Below are positions 1 through 6,994 of a stretch of 18,302 bases of DNA, piece after piece. Position 1 is the stretch's first letter. Every line of letters begins with the position of its first letter. The stretch spans positions 1 to 18,302 of the forward strand of contig DASRYU010000028.1 in NCBI GenBank assembly GCA_035687045.1. The letters are read 5' to 3'. Origin of the DNA: JAJPHT01 sp035687045. GTDB lineage: Archaea; Thermoplasmatota; SW-10-69-26; JACQPN01; JAJPHT01. Made by a program: the position numbers and the translations under genes. The notes below the pieces were generated by a model. That model was not told where the DNA came from and did no database searches. It was given only the letters and a program-made list of their open reading frames with translations.

Positions 1-242
1 ACGGTGAAGTTCGCGGTCCAGCCCGCGGGAACGAAGATGCCCATCCTCGCCTCGCGCGCGAGAAGCTGCGAGGGGTTGCCGACGGTCACGTTGTAGAGCG
101 CTTCCTCCCCGGGGAGCGCGTCCGCGTCGACGGCGGTGGCGGCGAGCGTGAACGCCGGGACGACCTGCGCCTGCGCCGCCGGGGCCAGCAGTGCGGCCGC
201 AAGGCACGACGCGACGAGAAGCTTGGGCAGGCAACGACTCAC
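1..242 (-). CDS. Secreted protein, N-terminal part (3' end beyond window)
   Basis: The reading frame is open from a GTG at 242 to the window edge, giving 80 residues. It begins with MSRCLPKLLVASCLAALL, then APAAQAQ, a clear Sec signal peptide with a likely cut after AQA. The mature part (ALPGEEALYNVTVGNP, then VPAGWTANFT) resembles the beta-sandwich 'NEW3/DUF11/CARDB' domains that form stalks of surface proteins, so an extracellular role is inferred. The GTG is chosen because GGAGG lies 10 nt upstream (253-257) and a TATA-like box sits at 284-293. The rest of the protein is not visible, so the family call is weak; secretion is well supported. Confidence 0.7.
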   Translation of the reverse strand, partial: MSRCLPKLLVASCLAAALLAPAAQAQVVPAFTLAATAVDADALPGEEALYNVTVGNPSQLLAREARMGIFVPAGWTANFT

Positions 243-283
243 GATGGCAACGCCTCCGGCAGAGCGGTGTCCGCTTGCCCTCT

Positions 284-293
284 CTTAAGCTTT
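284..293 (-). promoter_or_regulatory. TATA-like box for the secreted protein gene
   Basis: On the minus strand the sequence reads AAAGCTTAAG, an AT-rich island in very GC-rich DNA. It is centred about 46 bp before the GTG at 242. That would put the transcript start near 262 and leave a short leader carrying the GGAGG at 253-257. Confidence 0.4.
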
Positions 294-321
294 GGGACGG
301 CGCCGCGGGGAGGGACGCGCC

Positions 322-370
322 TTTGGATGGTCAAATTTGGATGGTCGGAGGGCGGTTGGACCGTCCGAAA
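322..370. repeat. Tandem 11-bp repeat with inverted third copy, possible operator
   Basis: TTTGGATGGTC occurs at 322-332 and again at 336-346 (14-bp period). A near copy in the opposite orientation, GACCGTCCGAAA, lies at 359-370. The cluster sits in the 198-bp non-coding gap (243-440), just upstream of the TATA-like box for the minus-strand gene starting at 242. The placement and symmetry suggest a regulator binding site; the regulator is unknown. The rest of 371-440 shows no gene. Confidence 0.45.
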
Positions 371-440
371 GGCGCGGGTGAGGCGGCGTGGCGCCGCGCT
401 CCGGATGGCGCTTCGCGTACGCCCCTTCGCCGCCGGCGCC

Positions 441-1658
441 TCACTGCCCGGGTCGGCCGAACTTGTGGAGGTCGGCGAGCTCCCGCTCGAGGGCGGCCCC
501 CTTCCGGACCTGGACGCGCCGCGTCCGGGCCGCCTCGTTGAGCGGCACGCGCTCGACCTCCAGCGCCGTGGCGGTCGGGTAGGCCTCGGAGAAGTAGGCG
601 GGGTAGGGGACCTCGTCGGCGAACTGCTCGAGAAGCCACGGCGCGACAAGGACGCGGTCCGCCTTCACCTCGTAGAGGGAGGGCTCGATCTCGAAGGCCG
701 CCGCCATCTCCTCCGCGAGCCCCTTCGGGTCGGGGCACTCGATGACGCCGCGGACGAGGGTGCCGTCCTCCGTCGCGACCTCGTAGGGCTTCGCGACGCG
801 CGCCGCCTGCCGCGCGAGGCGCTGGCGCAGCTGGACGCGGTCCTTGAAGGGGGAGCTGCAGAAGTGGAGCGCCGTCTTGACGCCGGCGTCGCTCGCGCGG
901 CGCATGACCTCGCGCGCGACCTCCTCCGAGTCCATCGCGCGGCTCGTCTCGGTGTCCTTGATGCGGTAGCCGCGCGCGAGAAGCTGCTCGTAGTTCGTCT
1001 CGGAGAACTCCATCTCGTTGACGTTGAGGAACGTGAAGCCGTGGCGGTCGAGCCACTGCACGAGACCCCACATCTGCTCCTGCGAGCCGGGGATGCAGGG
1101 GACCTCGAAGCCCACGTCCCAGAGCCCTTCCTTCTCCATCTCGCGCGCCGCGAGCCAGAGCCGCGTGTACTGCGGGTACGCGTCCGGGTCGGGCCACGTC
1201 TCGTCGGGCGGGTGGAAGCGCAGCTCGTCGAGCCCCGCCTCCTGCATCGCGCGGAGCCACTTGATATCGAACGGGATCTGCGTGTAGAGGTGGATGTGGT
1301 GCTTCGGCCCGAACTCGGCCTTGAGGAAGCGGATGAGCTTCACCGTGCGCTCGGGGTCGTAGAGCGGGTCGCCGCCCGTGATGCCGGTGCCCTTCGCGCC
1401 GAGGCTGCGCACCTCGTCGGCGAGCCCCTGGAGCGCCGCCGCCTCGTCGGAGAAGTCGAGGCGACGCTCGTTCGCCCACGCGTCGCGCGACATGCGCTTC
1501 TCGGTGCTGATGGGGCAGTAGAAGCACTTGTAGTGGCACACGCCCGTGAGAAAGAGCACGAGCTTCGTCCCCGCCTCGCAGAGCGCGCAGCCGGTCGGCA
1601 GGCTCCCCTGGAGGAAGCTGCCGGCGGGTCGCACGCGGAGGAGCGGGTGGGAGGCCAA
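441..1658 (-). CDS. Radical SAM protein of the archaeal COG2108 family
   Basis: This is a 405-residue protein with a radical SAM cluster motif C41-x3-C45-x2-C48 (CHYKCFYC), preceded by a second cysteine pair C24-x2-C27 (GCALCEAGTKLVLFLTG). A GGE-like SAM motif ITGGDP lies near 93-98, and a further conserved-looking cysteine is C267 in HFCSSPFKDR. This layout matches COG2108, a mostly archaeal group related to pyruvate formate-lyase activating enzymes whose substrate is not known to me. The protein is presumably cytoplasmic and binds a [4Fe-4S] cluster that cleaves S-adenosylmethionine. The start is taken as TTG at 1658; GTG at 1634 is an alternative, and both keep all cysteines. It follows the lipoprotein gene by 27 nt and probably shares its transcript. 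Confidence 0.85.
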   Translation of the reverse strand: MASHPLLRVRPAGSFLQGSLPTGCALCEAGTKLVLFLTGVCHYKCFYCPISTEKRMSRDAWANERRLDFSDEAAALQGLADEVRSLGAKGTGITGGDPLYDPERTVKLIRFLKAEFGPKHHIHLYTQIPFDIKWLRAMQEAGLDELRFHPPDETWPDPDAYPQYTRLWLAAREMEKEGLWDVGFEVPCIPGSQEQMWGLVQWLDRHGFTFLNVNEMEFSETNYEQLLARGYRIKDTETSRAMDSEEVAREVMRRASDAGVKTALHFCSSPFKDRVQLRQRLARQAARVAKPYEVATEDGTLVRGVIECPDPKGLAEEMAAAFEIEPSLYEVKADRVLVAPWLLEQFADEVPYPAYFSEAYPTATALEVERVPLNEAARTRRVQVRKGAALERELADLHKFGRPGQ

Positions 1659-1685
1659 CGCTCCCGAGGAGAGGGTCCCGCTATT

Positions 1686-2471
1686 TCAACGGTCCGAGGG
1701 CGCGGCTGAGCGCACGCGCGGCTCGATGGTCCCGTTCGTGAAGCTCCACGCGCCCACGTCCAGGATGGCGGGCACGGTGGTGGCGCCGACGATGCGCGCG
1801 ACGATGCTGTCGGGCGCCATCTCGAGCGTGCCGGAGCCGTAGCGGCTGCGGGCGGTGGGTGACGTCATGCTCCACCGCGCGAGCCCCTCGTTCGTCGGCA
1901 TGTACTCCGCGACGCGGATCTCGTCGTCGTACGTCGTGTCCGTCGCCTCCGTCGCGCCCTCCACGCGGAAGGCGCCCACACCCTCGAGCGTCATCGACAT
2001 GCGCACGAGCGTGCCGACGCCGGCGTCGATGCTCGCGCTGCCGTCGCGCACCGGCAGCCCCTCCGCGGCGAGCGCGTTCCGGCGGGGCGCGTCCGGGATG
2101 AGCGTGTCCCACTTCACCCAGTAGACGTCGACGCCATCCACGCGCAGCTCCTCGGGCGGCGCGGCGCCCGCGAAGAGGGCGCCGTACACGATGGGGGCGA
2201 CCCGCGCTCCGTCCAAGCCGGCGCCGCTTTCGCAGAGGAACGCTTCGACGCCGATGGCGGCCTCGACGTCCGCGACCCCGCCCGCGGGCGTGAACCCCTC
2301 CGGCAGGTGCGGCGCGAGCGCCTCCTTCGCGACGGGAACGAACGCGACGACGGTGCGGCAGTCGAGGAGGTCCCACGCGAAGATGCGCTCCTCCTCCGGC
2401 GGCGCGTCCGCGGGTGGCGCGACGCAGCCGGAGAGGAGAAGGAGAACGAGGAACGCGCCGGCGCGGGCCAC
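1686..2471 (-). CDS. Lipoprotein, possible acetoacetate decarboxylase-like fold
   Basis: This is a 261-residue protein whose N-terminus (AFLVLLLLSGC) is a lipoprotein signal with the lipid-modified cysteine at residue 16, so it should be anchored on the outer face of the membrane. The mature part has CRTVVAFVPVAKEALAPHLP followed by EGFTPAG, which recalls the 'LPEGF' segment of acetoacetate decarboxylase-like proteins. I do not see a convincing Schiff-base lysine, so enzymatic activity is not claimed. It starts at GTG 2471, 52 nt after the membrane protein gene, and precedes the radical SAM gene by 27 nt. The function is unknown and the fold is a guess. Confidence 0.7.
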   Translation of the reverse strand: MARAGAFLVLLLLSGCVAPPADAPPEEERIFAWDLLDCRTVVAFVPVAKEALAPHLPEGFTPAGGVADVEAAIGVEAFLCESGAGLDGARVAPIVYGALFAGAAPPEELRVDGVDVYWVKWDTLIPDAPRRNALAAEGLPVRDGSASIDAGVGTLVRMSMTLEGVGAFRVEGATEATDTTYDDEIRVAEYMPTNEGLARWSMTSPTARSRYGSGTLEMAPDSIVARIVGATTVPAILDVGAWSFTNGTIEPRVRSAAPSDR

Positions 2472-2523
2472 GCGGCGGGAGCGGCCAGGCGGTGCTTGAA
2501 CGCGACCCGCCGCCGCGGAGGGC

Positions 2524-3054
2524 TCAGCCGCGGAAGACGTTGACCGCCATGGCCATGCCGACGGCGGCGACGGTGCCGAAGAGCATCACGAGCATGCCCA
2601 TGATGCCGAGCTTCTTGCCCATCGCGCCCAGCTGCGCCTGCTGCTCGGGCGTGGGCGGGCCGTTCATCGTGCCCATGAACGCGACGAGCTTCTTGCCCGT
2701 CGGGGCGATGATGCCGAAGCCGATGATGGCCATCACGATGGCGGACACCGCGCCGATGCCGAGCCACAGGCCGTAGCCGCCCGTGGGCTCCTGGAACGCC
2801 TGGCCGTAGTTGCCCCAGCCCCAGATCTGCCCGACGAGGACGAGCCCGGACAGGATGGCGAGGCTTGCGACGATCATGTAGTAGCGCGTCATCGCCGGGA
2901 TGACCGCCTCCGCGAAGGGGCGGCGGATCTGCGGCGGTCCGCGCTGGAGCACGCGCGGCGCGATGATGTTCCCCCAGAGGAGCGCGCCGCCCACCCAGGC
3001 GACGCTCGTGACGATGTGGATGACGCGGACGATCCCGGTGATGGCGTCGGCCAT
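2524..3054 (-). CDS. CopD-like four-helix membrane protein
   Basis: This is a 176-residue integral membrane protein with four hydrophobic segments near 8-30, 56-78, 93-117 and 148-171. The first helix carries RVIHIVTSVAWVGGALLW; a histidine (H13) followed by WVGG is typical of the CopD-like/DUF2269-type family, some members of which bind copper or haem. The loop before helix 4 is cytosol-like (TPEQQAQLGAMGKK). It begins with ATG at 3054, 25 nt after the stop of the TrmB-like gene, so cotranscription with that regulator is likely. Metal or haem binding is inferred only from the single histidine and the family resemblance. Confidence 0.7.
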   Translation of the reverse strand: MADAITGIVRVIHIVTSVAWVGGALLWGNIIAPRVLQRGPPQIRRPFAEAVIPAMTRYYMIVASLAILSGLVLVGQIWGWGNYGQAFQEPTGGYGLWLGIGAVSAIVMAIIGFGIIAPTGKKLVAFMGTMNGPPTPEQQAQLGAMGKKLGIMGMLVMLFGTVAAVGMAMAVNVFRG

Positions 3055-3079
3055 GCCGTCGTCATTGTCCGGCGGGGTT

Positions 3080-3916
3080 TCAGCCTTGCTTTCCGATCAT
3101 GCTCGCCACGTCGAGCGTCGCCCCCTTCCAGAGCTCCTCGAAGCGGCCGGACAGCTCGCCGGCGAACTTCGGGTCCCAGATGAAGACCGTCGCGAAGTAC
3201 GCCTCCGGGTCGACGGGATTCTTCACGCCGATGAGCGCCTTCTCGCCGTCCACGACCGCGAAGGGGACCTGCTCCCCCTCCGTGACGCGCACAAAGAGGT
3301 TCTTGCCCAGGTGCGGGAGCATCGAGCGCGCGATGACCTCGTTCACGGGCGACTCGAGGATGTTCGGGATGTCGGCCTCGCGGACAAGGATGCGCGTGCG
3401 CACGCCGCGGTCGACGGCGGCCACGAGCGCGTGGAACAGGTCCTCGTCCTGCGGCTGGTAGCGCTCGATCTCGAGGTTCACGTCCATCGACGTCGTCGCC
3501 TCGGCGAGCTTCTCGATGAGGAACACGCGGCTCTCGGCCTCGCCCACGCTCGCGCTGTAGAAGCTGGACGGGTCTTTCTTGACCTTCGGCGAGAGGCGCT
3601 TCTCGAGGTCCGAGGCGAGGCGCGTGAGCTCCGCGTAGCGCTCGTCGAGCTCGCGCTTGCGCTGCGCGAGAAGAAGGCTCATCGCCGCCCGCGGCTGCAC
3701 GGCGCGGTACTGCTTCGGGCGGCCGTCCTGCATCGTGAGGAGCCCGCGCTCGACGAGGCCGTTGAGCACGTCGTAGACGCGCCCGAACGGGATGTCGGCC
3801 TTGTGCGCGATGGTGGAAGCGTCCGCGCCGCCGAGCCGAAGAAGGAGCGAGTACGCGCTCGCCTCGTACGTGGAGAGGCCGAACCCCTTGAGCTCCTCCG
3901 CCGCGTGCTCGTCCAC
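3080..3916 (-). CDS. TrmB-family transcriptional regulator
   Basis: From GTG 3916 the protein has 278 residues. Residues 7-75 form the TrmB winged helix (LKGFGLSTYEASAYSLLLRL, then ADASTIAHKADIPFGRVYDV and LNGLVERGLL). A helical linker follows (about 80-110), then a C-terminal domain from about 120 with the VDRGVRTRILV segment common to the phospholipase-D-like domain seen in many archaeal TrmB proteins. It probably senses a ligand and binds DNA as a dimer. A GTG at 4015 would add 33 residues, but those are poorly TrmB-like, while 3916 sits about 30 bp after a TATA-like box at 3942-3950 and starts just before the conserved domain. It heads a run of membrane, lipoprotein and radical SAM genes and is divergent from the prenyl synthase. 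Confidence 0.85.
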   Translation of the reverse strand: MDEHAAEELKGFGLSTYEASAYSLLLRLGGADASTIAHKADIPFGRVYDVLNGLVERGLLTMQDGRPKQYRAVQPRAAMSLLLAQRKRELDERYAELTRLASDLEKRLSPKVKKDPSSFYSASVGEAESRVFLIEKLAEATTSMDVNLEIERYQPQDEDLFHALVAAVDRGVRTRILVREADIPNILESPVNEVIARSMLPHLGKNLFVRVTEGEQVPFAVVDGEKALIGVKNPVDPEAYFATVFIWDPKFAGELSGRFEELWKGATLDVASMIGKQG

Positions 3917-3941
3917 GATACGCGAGTCGAGGCGGCTCGGG

Positions 3942-4042
3942 AAAAGCGTATCGTCCTTACAACTCGCGCGGGGTTGTATGGCCCCCTCGCCTCGGGGAGT
4001 CTCAACTTCCTCCACGTTGTGCGCGGAGGCACAGGTTTAAGG
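3942..4042. promoter_or_regulatory. Divergent promoter region with inverted repeat
   Basis: Minus-strand TATA-like box at 3942-3950 (TACGCTTTT) lies about 30 bp before GTG 3916. Plus-strand box GGTTTAAGG at 4034-4042 lies about 28 bp before GTG 4067. Between them is TACAAC-N9-GTTGTA at 3958-3978, an AT-containing inverted repeat whose half-sites are 15 bp apart centre to centre. It could be the binding site of the adjacent TrmB-like protein; that is inference. Confidence 0.5.
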
Positions 4043-4066
4043 CGGAAACCCACCTGGGCGTCCATC

Positions 4067-5014
4067 GTGAAGGTCGAGGCAAGGCTTGCCTACGACATCG
4101 AGGCGCTGATGGAGCGCGTGGAAGCGACCATCCAGCGAAGCGTCCACTCGGAGGAGCCTCTCCTCGCGAAGATGGTGGGCGACCTCGTGCGCGCGGGCGG
4201 CAAGCGCATGCGCCCGCGCATCGCGCTCCTCGCGTTCGCCGCCTGCGGCGGGCGGCCCGAGCGCGTCGAGGCGGCCATCGACGCCGCCGCCGCGTTCGAG
4301 CTCATCCACACGGCGAGCCTGGTCCACGACGACATCATCGACCAGTCGCCGCTGCGCCGCGGCCGCCCGACGCTCCACGTCGCCTACGGCGTCTCGCACG
4401 CGCTCATCGCCGGCGACTTCCTCTTCACGCGCGGCTTCGGCCTCTCCGGCCGCCTCTCGCGCGAGGTCATCTCCGTCACCGAGGAGGCGTGCGTGCGCCT
4501 CGCGGAAGGCGAGGTGATGGAGCAGCGCCTTCTCGCCGAAGAGGTCGACGAGGAACGCTATCTCACCATCATCGTCAAGAAGACCGCCGAGCCCATCCGC
4601 GCCTGCGCGAAGGCCGGGGCTCTTCTCGCCGACGCGCCCGCCGAGGTCGTCGAGGCGCTCGGACAGTACGGCGTCGAGGTCGGCATCGCGTTCCAGATCG
4701 CCGACGACGTGCTCGACATCGCCGGCGACCCCGCGGAGACCGGGAAGGTCGTCGGGCAGGACGCGAAGACGGGCGTGCTGACGCTTCCGGTCGGCCTCGG
4801 CAACGACGCGCACACGTTCCGCGAGATGGCGCGCACGACCGACCCCGAGGAGCTGCGCCGCATGCTCCAGGAGTCGGGCGCCATCGACAAGGCGCGCGCC
4901 GTCGCCACGCGCTACGCGGAGCGCGCGAAGTCGCGCCTCTCCGTGCTCCCGCCGGGGCCCGCGAAGGACGAGCTCATCGCCCTCGCCGACTCCGTCGTCA
5001 AGCGCCGGAAGTAG
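4067..5014 (+). CDS. Polyprenyl diphosphate synthase (geranylgeranyl or longer)
   Basis: This is a 315-residue trans-prenyltransferase of standard length. It has GGKRMRPR at 44-51, the first aspartate-rich motif DDIID at 88-92 with the following RRGRPTLH, and the second motif DDVLD at 213-217 (FQIADDVLDIAGD). It condenses isopentenyl diphosphate with allylic diphosphates in the cytoplasm, for archaeal lipids or for a quinone side chain. The fifth residue before the first motif is Ala83 and the fourth is Ser84, rather than the aromatic residue that limits product length in several archaeal GGPP synthases, so a longer product is possible. The GTG at 4067 is chosen because a TATA-like box lies 28 bp upstream, implying a leaderless transcript. 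Symbols idsA or ispB would both be guesses. Confidence 0.9.
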   Translation: MKVEARLAYDIEALMERVEATIQRSVHSEEPLLAKMVGDLVRAGGKRMRPRIALLAFAACGGRPERVEAAIDAAAAFELIHTASLVHDDIIDQSPLRRGRPTLHVAYGVSHALIAGDFLFTRGFGLSGRLSREVISVTEEACVRLAEGEVMEQRLLAEEVDEERYLTIIVKKTAEPIRACAKAGALLADAPAEVVEALGQYGVEVGIAFQIADDVLDIAGDPAETGKVVGQDAKTGVLTLPVGLGNDAHTFREMARTTDPEELRRMLQESGAIDKARAVATRYAERAKSRLSVLPPGPAKDELIALADSVVKRRK

Positions 5015-5016
5015 CG

Positions 5017-5910
5017 CTACGGCAGCCCCAGGAGGCGCCGCACGTCGCTCGGCCACATCGGCCGGTCCGCCGCATCCGTCTGCCCGTCGCCGTCGCAATC
5101 CGTCGGCTCCTGCTGCAAGCCTGCGCAGCCGTTCGACTCGACGCGGAGCCCGAGCGGCCCCCAGCCGACGTAGTACGTGCCCGTCTCGTGCGCGAGCGCC
5201 ACGAGGGCACCGCAGGGCGAGCGCGAATGGGGGCCCGCCACGAAGTGGAGCGCGCCGCAGAACCCGACGTTCATCGCTCGCGCGGCCTCGTCGACCAAGC
5301 TGCATGCGGGCGATGCGCCGGCGAGCTCCCTTTCGACGACGCACGCGGGCGGGAGGAGGTCCCGCTCGCCCACGGGTAGCGGCTCGCAGACGCCCGGCTG
5401 TGCGAATGCACGGTCGGCCGAGCAGCCGAGGCGCTGGTACGCGCCCTGCTCGTCCGCGAGCGCGCGGCACACGACGGCGTCAGGGCGCGCGGTGCGCTCG
5501 AGAACGCAGGCGAAGCGGGGCGTCGTCGCGAACAGCGGGTCGTGCTGGAAGCCCCACGGCAGGTCGCGGCGCGGGTCCGCCCGCGCGTCGGCGGCGGCGC
5601 AGGCGCTGGCGTTCGTCTGTAGCCCGTCGCAGCCGTTGCTCTCGCGGAAGACGCCCGGCGGCGCGAGCGAGAGATAGTAGCGGCCCCACCCGCTCTCGAG
5701 GTGAAGGTCGAGCAGCGCGGGGCACTCCGTCGAGGCGGCCGGGCATGCCGCGGCGTCACCGACGCGCTGGGGATCGCGGAGCTCTTCGCACCCCTCGTCC
5801 CAGCCGAACCAGGATCTTTCGAGCCGGCACGCTGCGTCCACCGCGGGGTCGGCGGCGGTGGCCATCGGCGCGGCGAGCACGAGCGTCGCGAGCGCGAGCA
5901 TGATCCTCAT
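5017..5910 (-). CDS. Cysteine-rich secreted protein with triplicated module
   Basis: This 297-residue protein has a signal peptide (MRIMLALATLVLAAPMATA) and 16 cysteines, suggesting a disulfide-bonded extracellular protein. Three modules start at C28, C135 and C190, each with a C-x2-ER motif and identical cysteine steps of 13 then 15 residues. Modules 1 and 3 add a matching tail with YY and ESNGC-x-GLQ (C94, C262) followed by a cysteine 10 residues later; module 2 lacks it. The end holds DCDGDGQTDAAD (271-282), a calcium-loop-like sequence. I do not recognise the family. It starts at ATG 5910 with GAGG 7 nt upstream, is divergent from the dioxygenase gene, and its stop lies 2 nt from the stop of the prenyl synthase gene. 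Confidence 0.75.
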   Translation of the reverse strand: MRIMLALATLVLAAPMATAADPAVDAACRLERSWFGWDEGCEELRDPQRVGDAAACPAASTECPALLDLHLESGWGRYYLSLAPPGVFRESNGCDGLQTNASACAAADARADPRRDLPWGFQHDPLFATTPRFACVLERTARPDAVVCRALADEQGAYQRLGCSADRAFAQPGVCEPLPVGERDLLPPACVVERELAGASPACSLVDEAARAMNVGFCGALHFVAGPHSRSPCGALVALAHETGTYYVGWGPLGLRVESNGCAGLQQEPTDCDGDGQTDAADRPMWPSDVRRLLGLP

Positions 5911-5932
5911 CGTGTGTCCTCGCGCGTACGAG

Positions 5933-5990
5933 GCGCCGGCCGAACATAGGGATGCCGGCGCTCCCTCCTTACGCAGGCGGGGCCTATTTG
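5933..5990. promoter_or_regulatory. Divergent promoters with 8-bp inverted repeat
   Basis: GCGCCGGC (5933-5940) and GCCGGCGC (5954-5961) form a perfect inverted repeat with a 13-nt spacer, so half-site centres are 21 bp apart. The spacer holds a minus-strand TATA-like box (CTATGTTC, 5943-5950) for the gene starting at 5910. The plus-strand box GGCCTATTTG at 5981-5990 lies 28 bp before ATG 6015. Binding at the repeat would directly block the minus promoter. Confidence 0.45.
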
Positions 5991-6014
5991 CGCGAGAGCG
6001 TGTTAGAAAAGAGC

Positions 6015-6989
6015 ATGAGCAGCGCGCTGCGCGTCGGCGGCATCCACCACGTGACGGCCATCGCGGGCGACCCGCAGGAGAACGTCGACTTCTACGCCGG
6101 GCTTCTCGGCATGCGGCTCGTGAAGCGCTCGGTGAACCAGGACGACCCGGGGACGTACCACCTCTTCTACGCGGACGCGGAAGGGCACGCCGGCAGCGAT
6201 CTCACGTTCTTCCCGTGGCCGGGCATGGGTCCGGGGCGGCTTGGCACCGGCCTCACGAACGAGGTCGTCTTCGCCGTGCCCGAAGGGAGCCTCGGCTTCT
6301 GGCGCGACCGGCTCGAGAAGGAGGGCGTGCGCCCGACGGAGACGACGCGCTTCGGCGAGCCGACGCTCACCTTCTCCGACATCCACGGGCTCCACCTTGC
6401 CATCTCGGCGACGCCGCGCGCGGAGAAGCGCGCCTTCACGCCGTGGAAGCGCAGCGCCATCCCGGTCGAGCACCAGATCCGCGGCCTCCACGCGGCGCGC
6501 CTCGTCGAGCTCGCGGCGGACGCGACGAGCGGGTTCGCGACGCACGTGCTGGGCATGCGCCACGTCGGAAGCGAGGACGGATGGGACCGCTACGAAGGGC
6601 GCGACCCCAACAGCGGCTTCATGGAGGTCGCGTCGAAGCCCAGCCTCCCGCGCGGCTCGTGGGGTGTTGGCACCGTCCACCACGTCGCCTGGCGCACGCG
6701 CGACGAGGCGGAGCAGCTCCAGTTCCGCTCCCGCGTGCAGCAGGCGGGCGCCAGCATCACGCCCGTCATCGACCGGTTCTGGTTCCACAGCGTCTACTTC
6801 CGGGAGCCCGGCGGCGTCCTCTTCGAGATCGCGACGGACGGCCCCGGCTTCGGCGTCGACGAGGACCTCGAGACGCTCGGCGAGAAGCTTGTGCTGCCGC
6901 CGTGGCTCGAGGAGCAGCGCGAGAGCATCGAGGCGGGGCTTCCCCCCATCGAGCTTCCGCACGAGCGCAAGCGCGTCCAGCACGCGTGA
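6015..6989 (+). CDS. Ring-cleaving dioxygenase, hydroquinone type (MhqO/LinE/PcpA-like)
   Basis: This is a 324-residue protein with two vicinal-oxygen-chelate halves. The N-terminal GGIHHVTAIAGDPQENVDFY and the motif VKRSVNQDDPGTYHLFYAD are typical of the MhqO/YkcA and PcpA/LinE group, which open hydroquinone or catechol rings using Fe(II). Likely metal ligands by family comparison are H12, H223 (TVHHVAW) and E271 (GGVLFEIATDGPGF); all three are present, so it should be active. Start ATG 6015 is preferred over ATG 5952 because the family begins just before the HHVT motif and a TATA-like box lies 28 bp upstream. This family is mainly bacterial, so acquisition by transfer is plausible. The true substrate is not evident from context. 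Confidence 0.87.
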   Translation: MSSALRVGGIHHVTAIAGDPQENVDFYAGLLGMRLVKRSVNQDDPGTYHLFYADAEGHAGSDLTFFPWPGMGPGRLGTGLTNEVVFAVPEGSLGFWRDRLEKEGVRPTETTRFGEPTLTFSDIHGLHLAISATPRAEKRAFTPWKRSAIPVEHQIRGLHAARLVELAADATSGFATHVLGMRHVGSEDGWDRYEGRDPNSGFMEVASKPSLPRGSWGVGTVHHVAWRTRDEAEQLQFRSRVQQAGASITPVIDRFWFHSVYFREPGGVLFEIATDGPGFGVDEDLETLGEKLVLPPWLEEQRESIEAGLPPIELPHERKRVQHA

Positions 6990-6994
6990 GGGCG

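Noticed and set aside
267..1709. Long plus-strand open frame of 480 codons opposite the radical SAM gene
   Set aside because: Its translation is arginine-, leucine- and glutamate-rich without any family motif, as expected for the antisense of GC-rich coding DNA; the minus strand carries clear radical SAM motifs.
2900..4066. Upstream extension of the prenyl synthase frame
   Set aside because: It runs antisense to the TrmB-like and membrane protein genes and has no prenyl synthase character; a promoter lies just before GTG 4067.
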